DNA of 47,518 bases from Myxococcaceae bacterium (GCA_004173515.1 SECN01000012.1:1-47518); one strand, 5' to 3'. Counted from the first letter of the stretch, positions 25,633 through 34,190 are shown. Notes: generated from the sequence alone by a model not told the origin. Translations and numbers: made by a program.

Positions 25633-27309
25633 TCAGGGCAGGACGCTCACATGGACAGCAGGCGTGCGGCGCTCCGTCGCGCGCTCCACCACCCGCCCCA
25701 GGCGCAGCAGCAGGTGCTCTTCAAAAGGCCGCCCCATGAGGTGGACCCCCACCGGCAGGCCCGCGCGGTCGAAGCCGGCCGGCACCGACAGGGCGGGGCA
25801 CCCCGTGAGGTTCGCCAGGCGGATGAAGCGCATCAGCGCGTCCACCACCGGCAGGTTGGATTCGCCGGCGGGAAGCGTCGCTTCGGGGATGGCCGGGGCG
25901 GTGGAGGCCGTCGTCGGGGTGATGATGACATCCACGCCCGCCATGAGGGACAGCAGCTCCCGGGTCAGCCGGTGACGGTGTCGCAGCGCGTGCACGAAGT
26001 CCGTGGCCCGGAAGCGACGCCCGAGCGCCAGGTTGGTGCGCGAGTCGAGGCCGAACACCGACGCGCGCGCGTTCAACTGGGGAAGCATCGCCTCCGTCAT
26101 CTCGCTCAGGATGATGCAGCTGTGCGTCCAGAGGACGGTGTTGAGGTCGGGCGGCGGAATCTCCACCACCGTGGCGCCCGCGTCGGTGAGGGCCCGCACC
26201 GCCTCCCGGCACCGGGCCACCACGTCCGGGTCGGCGTCCTCGAAGTGGGGCGTGCAGATTCCCAGACGGATGCCATTGAGCGCCCCGTCCTCGTAACCCG
26301 ACAGGTGGTGCGCGGGCTGCTGCCGCGCGACGACGTCATGCCCGTCCGGGCCGGAGAGAATCGCATACATCGCCGCGACGTCGTCGACGGTGAGGCCCAT
26401 GGGCCCGACATGCGCCACGTTCCAGCACAGCGGGGGCACGCCCGTCTCCGGGATGCGGCCCCAGGTCGCCTTGAGGCCCACGATGCCGCAGAGCGCGGCG
26501 GGAATCCGGATGGAGCCACCGCCGTCCGCGCCAATGCTCAGCGGGCACAGGCCCGCCGCCACGACCGCGCCCGAGCCGCTGGAGCTGCCGCCGGTGATGT
26601 GGCCCCGGTTCCAAGGGTTGCGCGCGGCGCCGTGATGCGGATTCAACCCGATGGGGTTGATGCCAATCTCATTCATGTTGGCCTTGCCCAGGATGACGGC
26701 GCCCGCGGCCTTCAGGCGCGCGGCCACCGTCGAGTCGGCGGCGATCACCTCCGTGCGGAACGTCGTGCCCAGCGTCGTGGGGAAGCCGGCCAGGTCGACC
26801 TCGTCCTTCAGGACGACGGGAACGCCATCCAGCACGCTCAAGGGCCGGCCCGCGCGCCACCGTTCTCCCGAGGCCTCCGCGGCCCGCAGCACCTCGTCGG
26901 GTTTGCGAGCGATGAAGAGGCCCAGGCGGTCCGCGCCGCCGTCCAGCCGCTCGATGGCCTCGTTCAGCTTTCGCGCCACGGCCAGCGGCTCGGTCCCTCC
27001 GTCCCGGTAGGCCCGCGCGAAGGCCGCGACCGTCTCCCGCTTCGACTCCACGGGCGACGCGGCGACGGCGCGAGCGGCCTGCTCCCGAGGCGTCTGGGAT
27101 TCCGTTGGCGGCGCACCGGAGGGCAGCGGATATTGGATGGGCGGCGCATCTCCGGCGGACAGCTCACGCCACTGGTCGATGCCACTGTCCCGCAACAACT
27201 TCTCCACCAGCATGGGCCCGACGCCGCCGCGCTCCAGGGTGTTGACGAAGGCCTTGAGGGCCACGCCCGACAGACGCGGAGCCTTCACCGGAGGACGTTG
27301 ATAGGACAT
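25633..27309 (-). CDS. Amidase signature family hydrolase
   Basis: 558-residue amidase of the Ser-cisSer-Lys class. The likely triad is Lys168 (VVLKDEVDLAG), cis-Ser242 in GGSSSGSG and nucleophile Ser266 in GADGGGSIRIPAA; the 24-residue spacing between the two serines is that of malonamidase E2. The N-terminal about 100 residues form a helical extension with an Ala/Pro stretch, and there is no signal peptide, so it is probably cytoplasmic. It lacks GatB/GatC neighbours, so it is not evidently the tRNA amidotransferase subunit. The ATG at 27309 begins the frame. It follows the protease gene by 36 bases and may share its transcript. The substrate is unknown. Confidence 0.88.
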   Translation of the reverse strand: MSYQRPPVKAPRLSGVALKAFVNTLERGGVGPMLVEKLLRDSGIDQWRELSAGDAPPIQYPLPSGAPPTESQTPREQAARAVAASPVESKRETVAAFARAYRDGGTEPLAVARKLNEAIERLDGGADRLGLFIARKPDEVLRAAEASGERWRAGRPLSVLDGVPVVLKDEVDLAGFPTTLGTTFRTEVIAADSTVAARLKAAGAVILGKANMNEIGINPIGLNPHHGAARNPWNRGHITGGSSSGSGAVVAAGLCPLSIGADGGGSIRIPAALCGIVGLKATWGRIPETGVPPLCWNVAHVGPMGLTVDDVAAMYAILSGPDGHDVVARQQPAHHLSGYEDGALNGIRLGICTPHFEDADPDVVARCREAVRALTDAGATVVEIPPPDLNTVLWTHSCIILSEMTEAMLPQLNARASVFGLDSRTNLALGRRFRATDFVHALRHRHRLTRELLSLMAGVDVIITPTTASTAPAIPEATLPAGESNLPVVDALMRFIRLANLTGCPALSVPAGFDRAGLPVGVHLMGRPFEEHLLLRLGRVVERATERRTPAVHVSVLP

Positions 27310-27345
27310 GGGGCGACAGCCTACCCCGACACGGGCGTGTCCGGG

Positions 27346-28173
27346 CTAACCCATGGCGGGGACGTAGGCCACGGTGCCCGAGTGGTCGATGTTGCTGTTG
27401 TCGTAGGTCGCGTGGTTGTAGCCGCCGGCTTTCAGATCCAGCGAGAACTCATTGAGCCAACCGCCGCCCGTGAAGATTCCCAGCACCTTGCCCTTCCAGA
27501 ACACGGGCGATCCGGAGTTGCCGGAGACGCCACTGAGCCAGGTGTCGAAGGTGCTGCGATCCCGGTGGGGATTGGCGGCGGCGACCTTGCCCTCGGTGTA
27601 CTTCAATGGCTGTCCCAGGGGGTGGCCCAGCATCTGGATCAAATCGCCGTTCGCCACCGTCGCCGCCTCCGTCTTGGTCACCTGGTCCAGGACCTGCTTC
27701 GTCTCGAAGAAGCCCTCGATGGTGAGCACCGCCGTGTCATTGTCGGTCATCTCGCGCGCCTTGATCTTATAGACCTTGTAGGTGAAGGCGGAGCGGCTGC
27801 TCGACTTGCGGTAGTAGCCCGTGACGAAGCGGAGATCGGACACCTTCGCGCCATCCACCTCTTCAAGAAGGCTGATGACGTTGTGGCCGGCGGTCGCGAT
27901 CTGGCTGCGGCTGTAGATCCAGCCCGTCCCAATCATCCACACCGCGGGTTCGTCGGCGAGCGCATCGCACAACCTGGCGCCCTTGAGGCCCTCCGGGTAG
28001 TGGGGCTGGCTGAAGTATTTCTGGGACGTGGTCGGCGTGAGGCCAGACGCCCCGATGAACTTCTGCCCCTGGATGCAGAGCAGTCCCACGGAGTCCGCCA
28101 GGTCCGTGATGGAGGAAGCCTCACCCGCGGCCTGGTAGATGTCCGCCGGGTAGTTGCCATTGAAGATCGCCAT
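27346..28173 (-). CDS. Trypsin/V8-like serine protease without evident signal peptide
   Basis: 275-residue chymotrypsin-fold protease. Catalytic His97 lies in IATAGHNV and Ser220 in SGVSGNSGSPVFW; the Asp is probably in DNDTAVLTIEG between them. The GNSGSP form resembles V8/Glu-specific and related bacterial S1B enzymes. No hydrophobic signal sequence is present at the ATG at 28173 (MAIFNGNYPADIY) or at the upstream ATG at 28257, so export would need another route, or the enzyme acts inside the cell. I prefer 28173 because the 28257 start would leave only 3 bases to the divergent lipoprotein gene. It heads a likely two-gene unit with the amidase. Confidence 0.8.
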   Translation of the reverse strand: MAIFNGNYPADIYQAAGEASSITDLADSVGLLCIQGQKFIGASGLTPTTSQKYFSQPHYPEGLKGARLCDALADEPAVWMIGTGWIYSRSQIATAGHNVISLLEEVDGAKVSDLRFVTGYYRKSSSRSAFTYKVYKIKAREMTDNDTAVLTIEGFFETKQVLDQVTKTEAATVANGDLIQMLGHPLGQPLKYTEGKVAAANPHRDRSTFDTWLSGVSGNSGSPVFWKGKVLGIFTGGGWLNEFSLDLKAGGYNHATYDNSNIDHSGTVAYVPAMG

Positions 28174-28260
28174 GGGCCATCTTGTTCCCGGTCCTGTGTC
28201 AGCACCAGTCTCCCTGACGTCCCACCGCGCTCGGGGCGCGCGCCCAACCCTGTACATCCC

Positions 28261-30012
28261 ATGATCCCTTCATCCTGGCGCTGGGTCTGTGTTCTTGGAT
28301 TGCTGACGTCCGTGGCCTGCTCCGATGAGCCCCCGGAGGATGGGGGCCTCGCGGATGCGGGGCCCCTCTCCGACGGAGGAAGCAGCGGGGATGCGGGAAG
28401 CAACAGCGCCGATGCCACGGTGGCCGGTGCGACGAGTCTGCCCTTCCCGACGCTGCACCACCTGACCGTGGAGTGGGCGTTCAGCGGGGATGCCAACGCC
28501 AATGGCGTGGTCACGGTCCGCTACCGGGCAGCGGGCACCCATCCCTGGCGCGAAGCACTTCCCCTGCGCCGCGTGGCCGCGGGCAGCAACGAGGGCTTCA
28601 GTTGGACGGGCCGCCACTCCGGCAGCGTGTTCGACCTCCAGCCGGGAACGACCTACGAGTTGGAGCTCACGCTCACGGACCCCGATGGCGGCACGACCAC
28701 ACGCACCACCACCGCCACCACGCGTCCGGTGCCCGTCCCCATGGCGAGCGCCCCCATCAAGGCGGTGACGCCCGCCACGTTCGCCAGCGTCGCCGCGAGC
28801 GCCCAGCCCGGGGACATCCTCCAGATGGGCGCGGGCACCTACGCTGGCTTTGATTGGTCCCGGAGCGGCGCCGAAGGAAGGCCCGTCGTCCTGCGAGGGA
28901 CCGCGGGGGTGGTGATCAACGGTGCCATCAACCTCTTCGCGCAGGCCTACGTCCACCTCGAAGGGCTCACCGTCAACGGCCGCATCCGGTTCAACGGCTC
29001 GAAGCACATCGCCATCCAGCGGTGCGCCATCAACGCCAGCAACACCTACGGCGGCGACGGCATCGTGACATTCACCCGCGCGGAGAATGCATACATCGCG
29101 GACAACGTGGTGACGGGCTTGACGCAGTGGGCGGAGGCTTCGCTCGGCGTCAGCGGTGACAACCTGGGCGAAGGCATCGCCGTCACCGGTCCCGGACACG
29201 TCATCCTGCACAACCGCGTGACGGGATTCCGGGACGGCATCTCCCTCCTGGAGGACGATGAGGCCGTGGATCAGTTCAGCATCGACATCCTGAACAATGA
29301 CTTGAGCGGCAACGCGGATGACGGCATCGAAGCGGACTTCTGCTTCCACAACTGCCGCATCGTCCGCAACCGGCTGACGAACAACTTCATCGCGGTGTCA
29401 TCGCAGCCTGGGCTGGGCGGTCCCACGTACTTCGTCCGCAATGCCATCTACAACGCGGTGCACGTGGCCTTCAAACTCTACCGGGGCAGCACCGGGGACG
29501 TACTCCTGCACAACACGGTGGTGAAGAACGGCGACGCGTTCGGCATCTACGCGGGACGCCCGGTGGCGCACCTCTACGCGCGCAACAACCTCTTCCTGGG
29601 CGGGGCGGGCGGCACCTTCAACGGGTACAGCAGCGGCACCGGGCGGGTGTTGCATGTCCCCGACCTGGAGGTCGCAAGCTCCAGCCTCGACCATGACGGC
29701 GTGGGTTCCACCACGGACACCGTGACAGGCCGACTGGGGACCAGCACGTTCGGCAGCCTCCAGACCCTGCGCACCGGCACGAGCGAACAGCACGCCGTGC
29801 AAGTGGACCTCACGGCGTTCGCCAACACCGTGGCGTATCCCGCCGCGCCCCTGACGCTCTACGCCAGGCCGGACCTGCGGATCCGCGCGGATTCCGCCGC
29901 CGCGAACGCGGGCCAGCCCCTGCCGAACATCAACGAGGGTTTCGCCGGCCTGGCACCGGACCTGGGCGCCTTCGAAGCGGGCGCGGACCTGCCTGTCTTC
30001 GGTCCACGCTGA
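28261..30012 (+). CDS. Lipoprotein with fibronectin-like domain and parallel beta-helix
   Basis: 583-residue surface lipoprotein. The signal peptide ends in the lipobox SVAC, followed by a Gly/Asp/Ser-rich low-complexity linker (residues about 20-55), a fibronectin type III-like domain (about 60-155, ending in TTTATTRPVPVP), and a right-handed parallel beta-helix (about 170-500) rich in Asn/Gly/Val strands such as GDGIVTFTRAENAYIADNVVTG. It is not a family 6 lyase by motif: the KS/LRHG signature is absent. It could bind or cleave a polysaccharide. The ATG at 28261 begins the signal peptide. It is divergent from the protease gene and terminated by the strong hairpin at 30109-30133. Confidence 0.8.
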   Translation: MIPSSWRWVCVLGLLTSVACSDEPPEDGGLADAGPLSDGGSSGDAGSNSADATVAGATSLPFPTLHHLTVEWAFSGDANANGVVTVRYRAAGTHPWREALPLRRVAAGSNEGFSWTGRHSGSVFDLQPGTTYELELTLTDPDGGTTTRTTTATTRPVPVPMASAPIKAVTPATFASVAASAQPGDILQMGAGTYAGFDWSRSGAEGRPVVLRGTAGVVINGAINLFAQAYVHLEGLTVNGRIRFNGSKHIAIQRCAINASNTYGGDGIVTFTRAENAYIADNVVTGLTQWAEASLGVSGDNLGEGIAVTGPGHVILHNRVTGFRDGISLLEDDEAVDQFSIDILNNDLSGNADDGIEADFCFHNCRIVRNRLTNNFIAVSSQPGLGGPTYFVRNAIYNAVHVAFKLYRGSTGDVLLHNTVVKNGDAFGIYAGRPVAHLYARNNLFLGGAGGTFNGYSSGTGRVLHVPDLEVASSSLDHDGVGSTTDTVTGRLGTSTFGSLQTLRTGTSEQHAVQVDLTAFANTVAYPAAPLTLYARPDLRIRADSAAANAGQPLPNINEGFAGLAPDLGAFEAGADLPVFGPR

Positions 30013-30028
30013 GCAGGCGGAGTGCAAG

Positions 30029-30077
30029 CCATGGACCGCGACGCCGCGCTGGGGCGGATGCCAGGGCAGGTCCATGG
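30029..30077. repeat. 9-bp inverted repeat in the convergent gap
   Basis: CCATGGACC (30029-30037) and GGTCCATGG (30069-30077) are perfect inverted copies 31 bases apart, just after the beta-helix lipoprotein gene. They may add to the terminator that follows. The gap from 30013 to 30192 contains no gene that I can support. Confidence 0.35.
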
Positions 30078-30108
30078 ACAAGGTCCTCCGCCGGGCACAC
30101 TTCCGCCA

Positions 30109-30133
30109 AACCTGTCCGACAGTCGGACAGGTT
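30109..30133. terminator. Perfect 11-bp hairpin, probable bidirectional terminator
   Basis: AACCTGTCCGA (30109-30119) and TCGGACAGGTT (30123-30133) are perfect inverted copies around the 3-base loop CAG. It lies between the convergent beta-helix lipoprotein and Kelch genes, ending with AA/TT at both outer edges so that either strand gives a short U end. Confidence 0.7.
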
Positions 30134-30192
30134 CGGACGCTGCGTCCTTGGAAGGCGGGGGCGGCGTCTTCACCGGATGGGCGGTGTCGCGC

Positions 30193-31395
30193 TCAGGGCA
30201 CCAGCAGGGCGCCATCCGACAAGGCGACCTCCGCCCCCGCGCCTCCCAGTCCTCCCCAGATGAACAGGGATTGGCCCGTCCACACGCCCGTGTGCCCCGA
30301 GCGGGCCAGGGGTGCCCCCTGGGTGCTCAGCGGGGTCCAGGTGTCGCTCGCGGGGTCATACGCCGCACCGTCCGCGCAGGCGCCAGAGCCACCATTGCCG
30401 CACTTCGCGGCGGCGCCGCCCCAGACCCACATGCGTGTTCCCGTCCACACCGCGACGTGCCCGTCGCGGGGCGTGGGAGCGCCCTTCGTCGACAGGGGCG
30501 ACCACGCGTCGCGCTGGGGATCATACCGGGCCCCGCCTTCGCAATAGCGCGGCCGGTCCGGCCCGTCGCTGCCGCAGCCCAGGCCGCCCAGGACCAGCAT
30601 CTCCGTCCCCGTCCACACCGCCGTGTGCGCCCAGCGGGCCTGGGGAGCCCCGGCCGAGGCCAGCGGCCTCCAGGTGTCCGTCGCGGGTGAGTACGCCGCG
30701 CCATCCCCCAGCGCCACGTCCACGGCGGCACCGCCGCTGCCGCCCCAGACGAGCCACTCCTGTCCCGTCCACACCGCGGAGTGATAGCGGCGCGCCCGGG
30801 GAGCCCCGTCGCCGGACATGGGGGTCCACGTCCCGGAGGCCCCGTCGTACCGGGCCCCATCCCCCAGCACGCGGGCCTGCTGGGGCTCCTCTCCGCCCCA
30901 CACCAGCATCCCCTGCCCCGTCCACGCCGCCGTGTGCCAGCCGCGCGCGGAGGGAGCGCCCTGGAGGGCAAGCGCGCTCCAGGTGTCCGTGTCCGGCGCG
31001 TAGGCCGCCCCATCCCCGCAGGGAAGCTGGGGCCGCTCGCCGCACCCCACGCCGCCCCAGACAATCATCCGCTGGCCGGTCCATACCGCCGTGTGCAGGG
31101 TGCGCGCGGCCGGAGCCTTCAGGGAGGACAGCGGGGTCCAGCTCCGGGCCGCCACGTCGAACCGGACCCCGTCTCCACAGACGCCATTGAAGGTGCAGCC
31201 GCCCAGCCCGCCCCAGAGCAGGACGCCCTGGCCGTCGAAGACGGTCGCCAGTTGGAAGCCGGCGCCAGGGACGGCGCCCTCGGGGAGGGTTTCCCAGCGG
31301 CCCTGCTGCTGCGTTCCTGCCTGCTGGGGGCTTGAACAGCAGAGGAGGGCGAAGAGGAACAGGCCCGGGGCCAGGCGCATCCGAAACGACGTCAT
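30193..31395 (-). CDS. Seven-bladed Kelch-type beta-propeller lipoprotein
   Basis: 400-residue lipoprotein. The signal peptide (MTSFRMRLAPGLFLFALLCC) ends in a lipobox with two Cys. The rest is seven consecutive repeats of about 50-57 residues. A typical unit reads TPLS-x3-GAP-xAR-x2-HTAVWTG-x2-MxVWGG, a variable loop, then DGAxYDPxxDTW. This predicts a seven-bladed propeller. Blades 1, 2, 5 and 6 carry a Cys pair in the loop after WGG, probably disulfides. The ATG at 31395 with GGAGCG upstream starts the signal peptide; the frame extends to 31506 but that would overlap the previous gene. It lies 37 bases after the HExxH gene, so is likely the last gene of a three-gene exported set. Partner unknown. 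Confidence 0.85.
   Translation of the reverse strand: MTSFRMRLAPGLFLFALLCCSSPQQAGTQQQGRWETLPEGAVPGAGFQLATVFDGQGVLLWGGLGGCTFNGVCGDGVRFDVAARSWTPLSSLKAPAARTLHTAVWTGQRMIVWGGVGCGERPQLPCGDGAAYAPDTDTWSALALQGAPSARGWHTAAWTGQGMLVWGGEEPQQARVLGDGARYDGASGTWTPMSGDGAPRARRYHSAVWTGQEWLVWGGSGGAAVDVALGDGAAYSPATDTWRPLASAGAPQARWAHTAVWTGTEMLVLGGLGCGSDGPDRPRYCEGGARYDPQRDAWSPLSTKGAPTPRDGHVAVWTGTRMWVWGGAAAKCGNGGSGACADGAAYDPASDTWTPLSTQGAPLARSGHTGVWTGQSLFIWGGLGGAGAEVALSDGALLVP
30210..31320 (-). repeat. Tandem degenerate repeats encoding the seven propeller blades
   Basis: Seven copies of a 150-170-base unit, recognisable by recurring plus-strand words such as GTCCACACCGC(C/G)GTGTG (antisense of HTAVWTG) and CCAGGTGTCC (antisense of DTW). 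Blades 2-7 are close to each other and blade 1 is more divergent, as expected for repeated internal duplication. Confidence 0.6.
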
Positions 31396-31432
31396 GGATT
31401 CACGCTCCGAATGCGCCAGCGGGGTCATCCGT

Positions 31433-32296
31433 CTACCAGGGGCGAGGACTGCCGCAGCTATACCCCGGGCCGTTGATGAAGCGCGACGCGGCGCGGCCGT
31501 TGGCATCCGCCGCCGCGGACTGCCGCACGCTCAACGGAATCCACCACTGCGACTGGTCCGACACGTCACAGAGGAACTCCACCTGCACCTGGTTGGGCGA
31601 GTGGAAGCGGCTGGCCGTCCCGTTGTTCTCCCACATGGCGCCAAAGACATACTTGCTGATGCCATGGAAGTAGAAGTAGTCGCAGCCGGTCGCGGTGCAG
31701 GCCCCCTGGGGACCGGCCCGGTGGCCGCCGGTGTTGCCATTGTCGATGTTGTACTTGTCGAAGTTGGCGTGCCAGCCCTCGTGCATGTAGTCACCCGCGC
31801 GGGAGGCCGGGTTGGAGTTGCTGGCGTTCGGGTTGTAGAGGGGGCACGCGGTCTCCACCTTGTCCGTGTCCCACGGCCAGAACCGGGGGGAGAAGGTGCC
31901 AAAGACATCCGTGCGGTCGGTGATGCCGTGGTAGAGGCTGTCGTGGAAGTTGCTGTTGGGCGCCTCCGCCGTGCCCCGGTAGTCCGCGGTGCCGTGGAAC
32001 GACTGGGCGAAGTTGTCCGCCATGCCGTACGTCAGCAGGTAGGAAGCGTTCCAGTGCTTGGGGAATTCGAGCGACACGTTGCACGCGTCACTCCAGCCAC
32101 GGTTGCTCCAGTCCCCGGACTTCAGGCCATAGGCCTTGTACTGCCAGAGGAAGAAGTCCTGCCAGCAGCCGTGGGTGTTCCAGAGGTCCCGGTCCGCCTG
32201 GCTCGCGCCCGTCTGCGTACAGACGGCGCCGGCCTCGGCGGACAGGCCAAAGGCAAGAAGGGACGACATCAGGGCAATGCCTTGCTTGAGATTCAT
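31433..32296 (-). CDS. Exported HExxH (HEGWH) protein, putative zinc metalloprotease
   Basis: 287-residue exported protein that I do not recognise as a known family. A signal peptide (MNLKQGIALMSSLLAFGLSAEAGA) is cleaved near residue 24. The mature part is rich in Trp, Tyr, Phe, His and Asn and contains six cysteines. The motif HEGWH at His172-Glu173-His176, preceded by DYM, fits the HExxH zinc site of metallopeptidases. His-rich segments around FHDSLYHG and FYFHG could supply a third ligand, but this is only a guess. The ATG at 32296 is preceded by GAGGAGCGAGAA at a long distance. It lies 32 bases after the HEAT-like gene and 37 before the Kelch gene, all on one strand. Confidence 0.7.
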   Translation of the reverse strand: MNLKQGIALMSSLLAFGLSAEAGAVCTQTGASQADRDLWNTHGCWQDFFLWQYKAYGLKSGDWSNRGWSDACNVSLEFPKHWNASYLLTYGMADNFAQSFHGTADYRGTAEAPNSNFHDSLYHGITDRTDVFGTFSPRFWPWDTDKVETACPLYNPNASNSNPASRAGDYMHEGWHANFDKYNIDNGNTGGHRAGPQGACTATGCDYFYFHGISKYVFGAMWENNGTASRFHSPNQVQVEFLCDVSDQSQWWIPLSVRQSAAADANGRAASRFINGPGYSCGSPRPW

Positions 32297-32328
32297 GGGC
32301 GTTCTCGCTCCTCGGTCGTGAGGTCAGG

Positions 32329-33198
32329 TCAGAACTTCGGAGGGGTGACGTCGAAGGTGTAGGGCTTCTCCTCGGGCGGCCGGGGTGCCTTCGGTTCGGG
32401 CTTCGGCGCCTGCACTTCCGGGTGGGCCTTGAGGTAGGCGCTGAGCTTGCGGTTGAACGTCTCCGCGTTCTCGCCGCTGACGCGCCGGACGCGGTCCAGG
32501 AACAGCAACTCCTCGCGGCGGACGAAGGGCTCCAACGCCTTGCGCGCATCCAGCGTATCGCCCCGGTTCCACAGGAAGGCGCTGATGGCCTCCGCGCGGA
32601 CGATGACGGAGGGGTGCGAGCCCACCTGGTACAGCACCTCCCGGTCGAAGTCCGCGTCGCGCAGGTACGCGATGCCAGCGATGGCCTTGGCCTGCAGGCG
32701 CGCCTGCTGGACCTCTTCCTGGAGCTCGCCTTCGATGTAGGTGCCCTTCGTGGGCAGCGGCATGCGGACGAACTCCGCGAGGAACTTCGCGCCGTCGTAG
32801 GTGCGCATCTCGCCGAGCAGGCCCAGGGCGACCAGCGCGCGGCTGGAGTCCCCGGCCTTGTGCGCCTCCAGGATCTCCGCGGAGAAGGCCTGGATGAGGT
32901 CCGGGTTCTTCGCGGCGGTGCGCAGCGCCTTGCGCGCGTCGTCCTGCTCCTCCACCACGGACTGGCCGGCCCAGGTGACGAACGCCTTCACGCTCTTGCG
33001 AGCCTCCGTCCCCGTCCCGCTCAACGCCGGCGGCTGGTGCAGCGGACGGGCCGCGATGACGCGGCTGGGAGGGGTGCTCGAGCCCTGCTCCGAGCCGGGC
33101 TGGGCCTCCGCTCCAAAAGCCACCGGGCCCGACATCAGGCCCAGGGTCATGACGGTGGCGCCTGCACGGGAGATGACTCGCCATTTGCGGCTTTGCAT
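32329..33198 (-). CDS. Exported alpha-helical repeat (HEAT-like) protein
   Basis: 289-residue exported protein. The signal peptide (basic start QSRKWR, hydrophobic core to about residue 30) ends before EAQPGSEQ. After a linker the chain is a run of amphipathic helices (about 65-245) such as SSRALVALGLLGEM, VQQARLQAKAIAGIAYL and PSVIVRAEAISAFLWNRG, the style of HEAT/ARM-like helical repeats, then a Pro/Lys-rich tail with PPEEKPYTFDVTPPKF. No catalytic motif is visible. The ATG at 33198 has an excellent ribosome site (GGAGG). It is the first gene of the exported triplet and probably a scaffold or binding partner for the two that follow. Confidence 0.7.
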   Translation of the reverse strand: MQSRKWRVISRAGATVMTLGLMSGPVAFGAEAQPGSEQGSSTPPSRVIAARPLHQPPALSGTGTEARKSVKAFVTWAGQSVVEEQDDARKALRTAAKNPDLIQAFSAEILEAHKAGDSSRALVALGLLGEMRTYDGAKFLAEFVRMPLPTKGTYIEGELQEEVQQARLQAKAIAGIAYLRDADFDREVLYQVGSHPSVIVRAEAISAFLWNRGDTLDARKALEPFVRREELLFLDRVRRVSGENAETFNRKLSAYLKAHPEVQAPKPEPKAPRPPEEKPYTFDVTPPKF

Positions 33199-33663
33199 GG
33201 TCCTGCCTCCATTCCAGAAGTGTCGGAAGGCCCCAGCGCTCGGGGCATCCCCTCCCACGTCGCGCGGGTATCGCCGCGACCCGTGGGTGCCCCCGCTCAC
33301 TTCACGAGGCGTACCAACCTGTTCCAGGCGCGGCGGGGAAGGTCATCGGCAGGAGGCGGCGGCTCACGCCACACTCGGAGGAATGGATGGAAGCAGCTCC
33401 TGGAAGGCCCCCCTGGAGCGTCGTGGCTGTTGCTCCCGTGGCCACACGGGGCGTTGCCCGTGTTGCCCGGGAGGCACGACGACGGGACCTCCCTGCGACA
33501 CGGCTGCGCTGTGTTTGAAGGGGGGCCTCGTGGCACCCTGAGGAGGTTGTGCTCCGTCGCGGTCTCCCGCCTGAAGCGGGAGGACATGGACATGTGGGGA
33601 CGGGCTCCTTCAGGTCCTGGTGCGGATGGATCACACGCTGGTTCGGCAGTAGAAGCGCCGGTC
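33199..33663. promoter_or_regulatory. 465-bp divergent region without a confident gene
   Basis: It must hold the promoters for the exported triplet (minus) and the small lipoprotein (plus). A hairpin CTCCCGC (33564-33570) / GCGGGAG (33576-33582) lies about 80 bases before the plus-strand gene. A 52-codon frame at 33383-33541 (+) would encode a peptide with seven Cys and has GGAGGA touching its ATG, but the spacing is too short and composition is not coding-like, so I leave it out as a gene. No other structure is obvious. Confidence 0.4.
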
Positions 33664-34155
33664 ATGCCCACTCCCAACCCCCTCCTGCTCAGCGCCATCG
33701 CGCTCCTTGCCACGGCCTCTGGATGCCCCGCGACGGGCGGAGTGGCACTGCGGGCGGATGGCACCCCCGGGCCACAGGACTGCACCGAGGAAGCGAAGCG
33801 GACCATGCGTGCGCTCCGGCTGCATGTCGGGGACACAGCGCTCGTGGAACTGGATGCGAACCAGATCCGGTCGCGGGCCGTCACGCTCTACGAAGGTCCC
33901 ATCGAGAGCATCCTGAAGAGCGACTTCGGAACGCTCGAGACAACGACGCGCTTGTATGGACAGGTCTGGACGAACGGTCCACAGGTCGTCATCCGCTGGT
34001 ACGAGGCTCACCCGCCGGACAGCGAGAAGTTCCCCATCTGCGCGGTGGCCCGGCTCAGCGAGGACCAGATGAAGAAGCGGCCCGAGTCCAAGCCTGGAAC
34101 CGCCATCCTTGATGGGTCCGTCGCGGCGGCCTACGTCGTGGACGCGTTCCGGTGA
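33664..34155 (+). CDS. Small lipoprotein, unknown function
   Basis: 163-residue lipoprotein. The signal peptide ends in the lipobox TASGC (lipid Cys about residue 21). The mature domain contains two more Cys and strand-like segments (ALVELDANQIRSRAVTLY, RLYGQVWTNGPQVVIRWYEAH), consistent with a small beta-rich domain. An ATG at 33664 starts the signal peptide; its ribosome site is weak. It is divergent from the exported triplet and convergent with the CxxCH/MYXO-CTERM gene, separated by a strong hairpin. Family not recognised. Confidence 0.65.
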   Translation: MPTPNPLLLSAIALLATASGCPATGGVALRADGTPGPQDCTEEAKRTMRALRLHVGDTALVELDANQIRSRAVTLYEGPIESILKSDFGTLETTTRLYGQVWTNGPQVVIRWYEAHPPDSEKFPICAVARLSEDQMKKRPESKPGTAILDGSVAAAYVVDAFR

Positions 34156-34163
34156 CACACGGC

Positions 34164-34190
34164 GCCGGTCGTCGCACGGGCGACACCGGC
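34164..34190. terminator. Bidirectional terminator hairpin
   Basis: GCCGGT-C-GTCGC (34164-34175) pairs with GCGAC-ACCGGC (34180-34190) around the loop ACGG, 11 bp with one bulged C. It lies in the 57-base gap between two convergent genes. Confidence 0.65.

Noticed and set aside
25651..28260. Plus-strand frame extending the beta-helix lipoprotein upstream by 870 codons
   Set aside because: It is antisense to the amidase and protease genes; the lipoprotein signal peptide begins exactly at the ATG at 28261.
33383..33541. 52-codon plus-strand peptide with seven cysteines
   Set aside because: GGAGGA touches the ATG, the codon use is not coding-like, and an overlapping frame is equally open. Kept only as a note in the intergenic entry.
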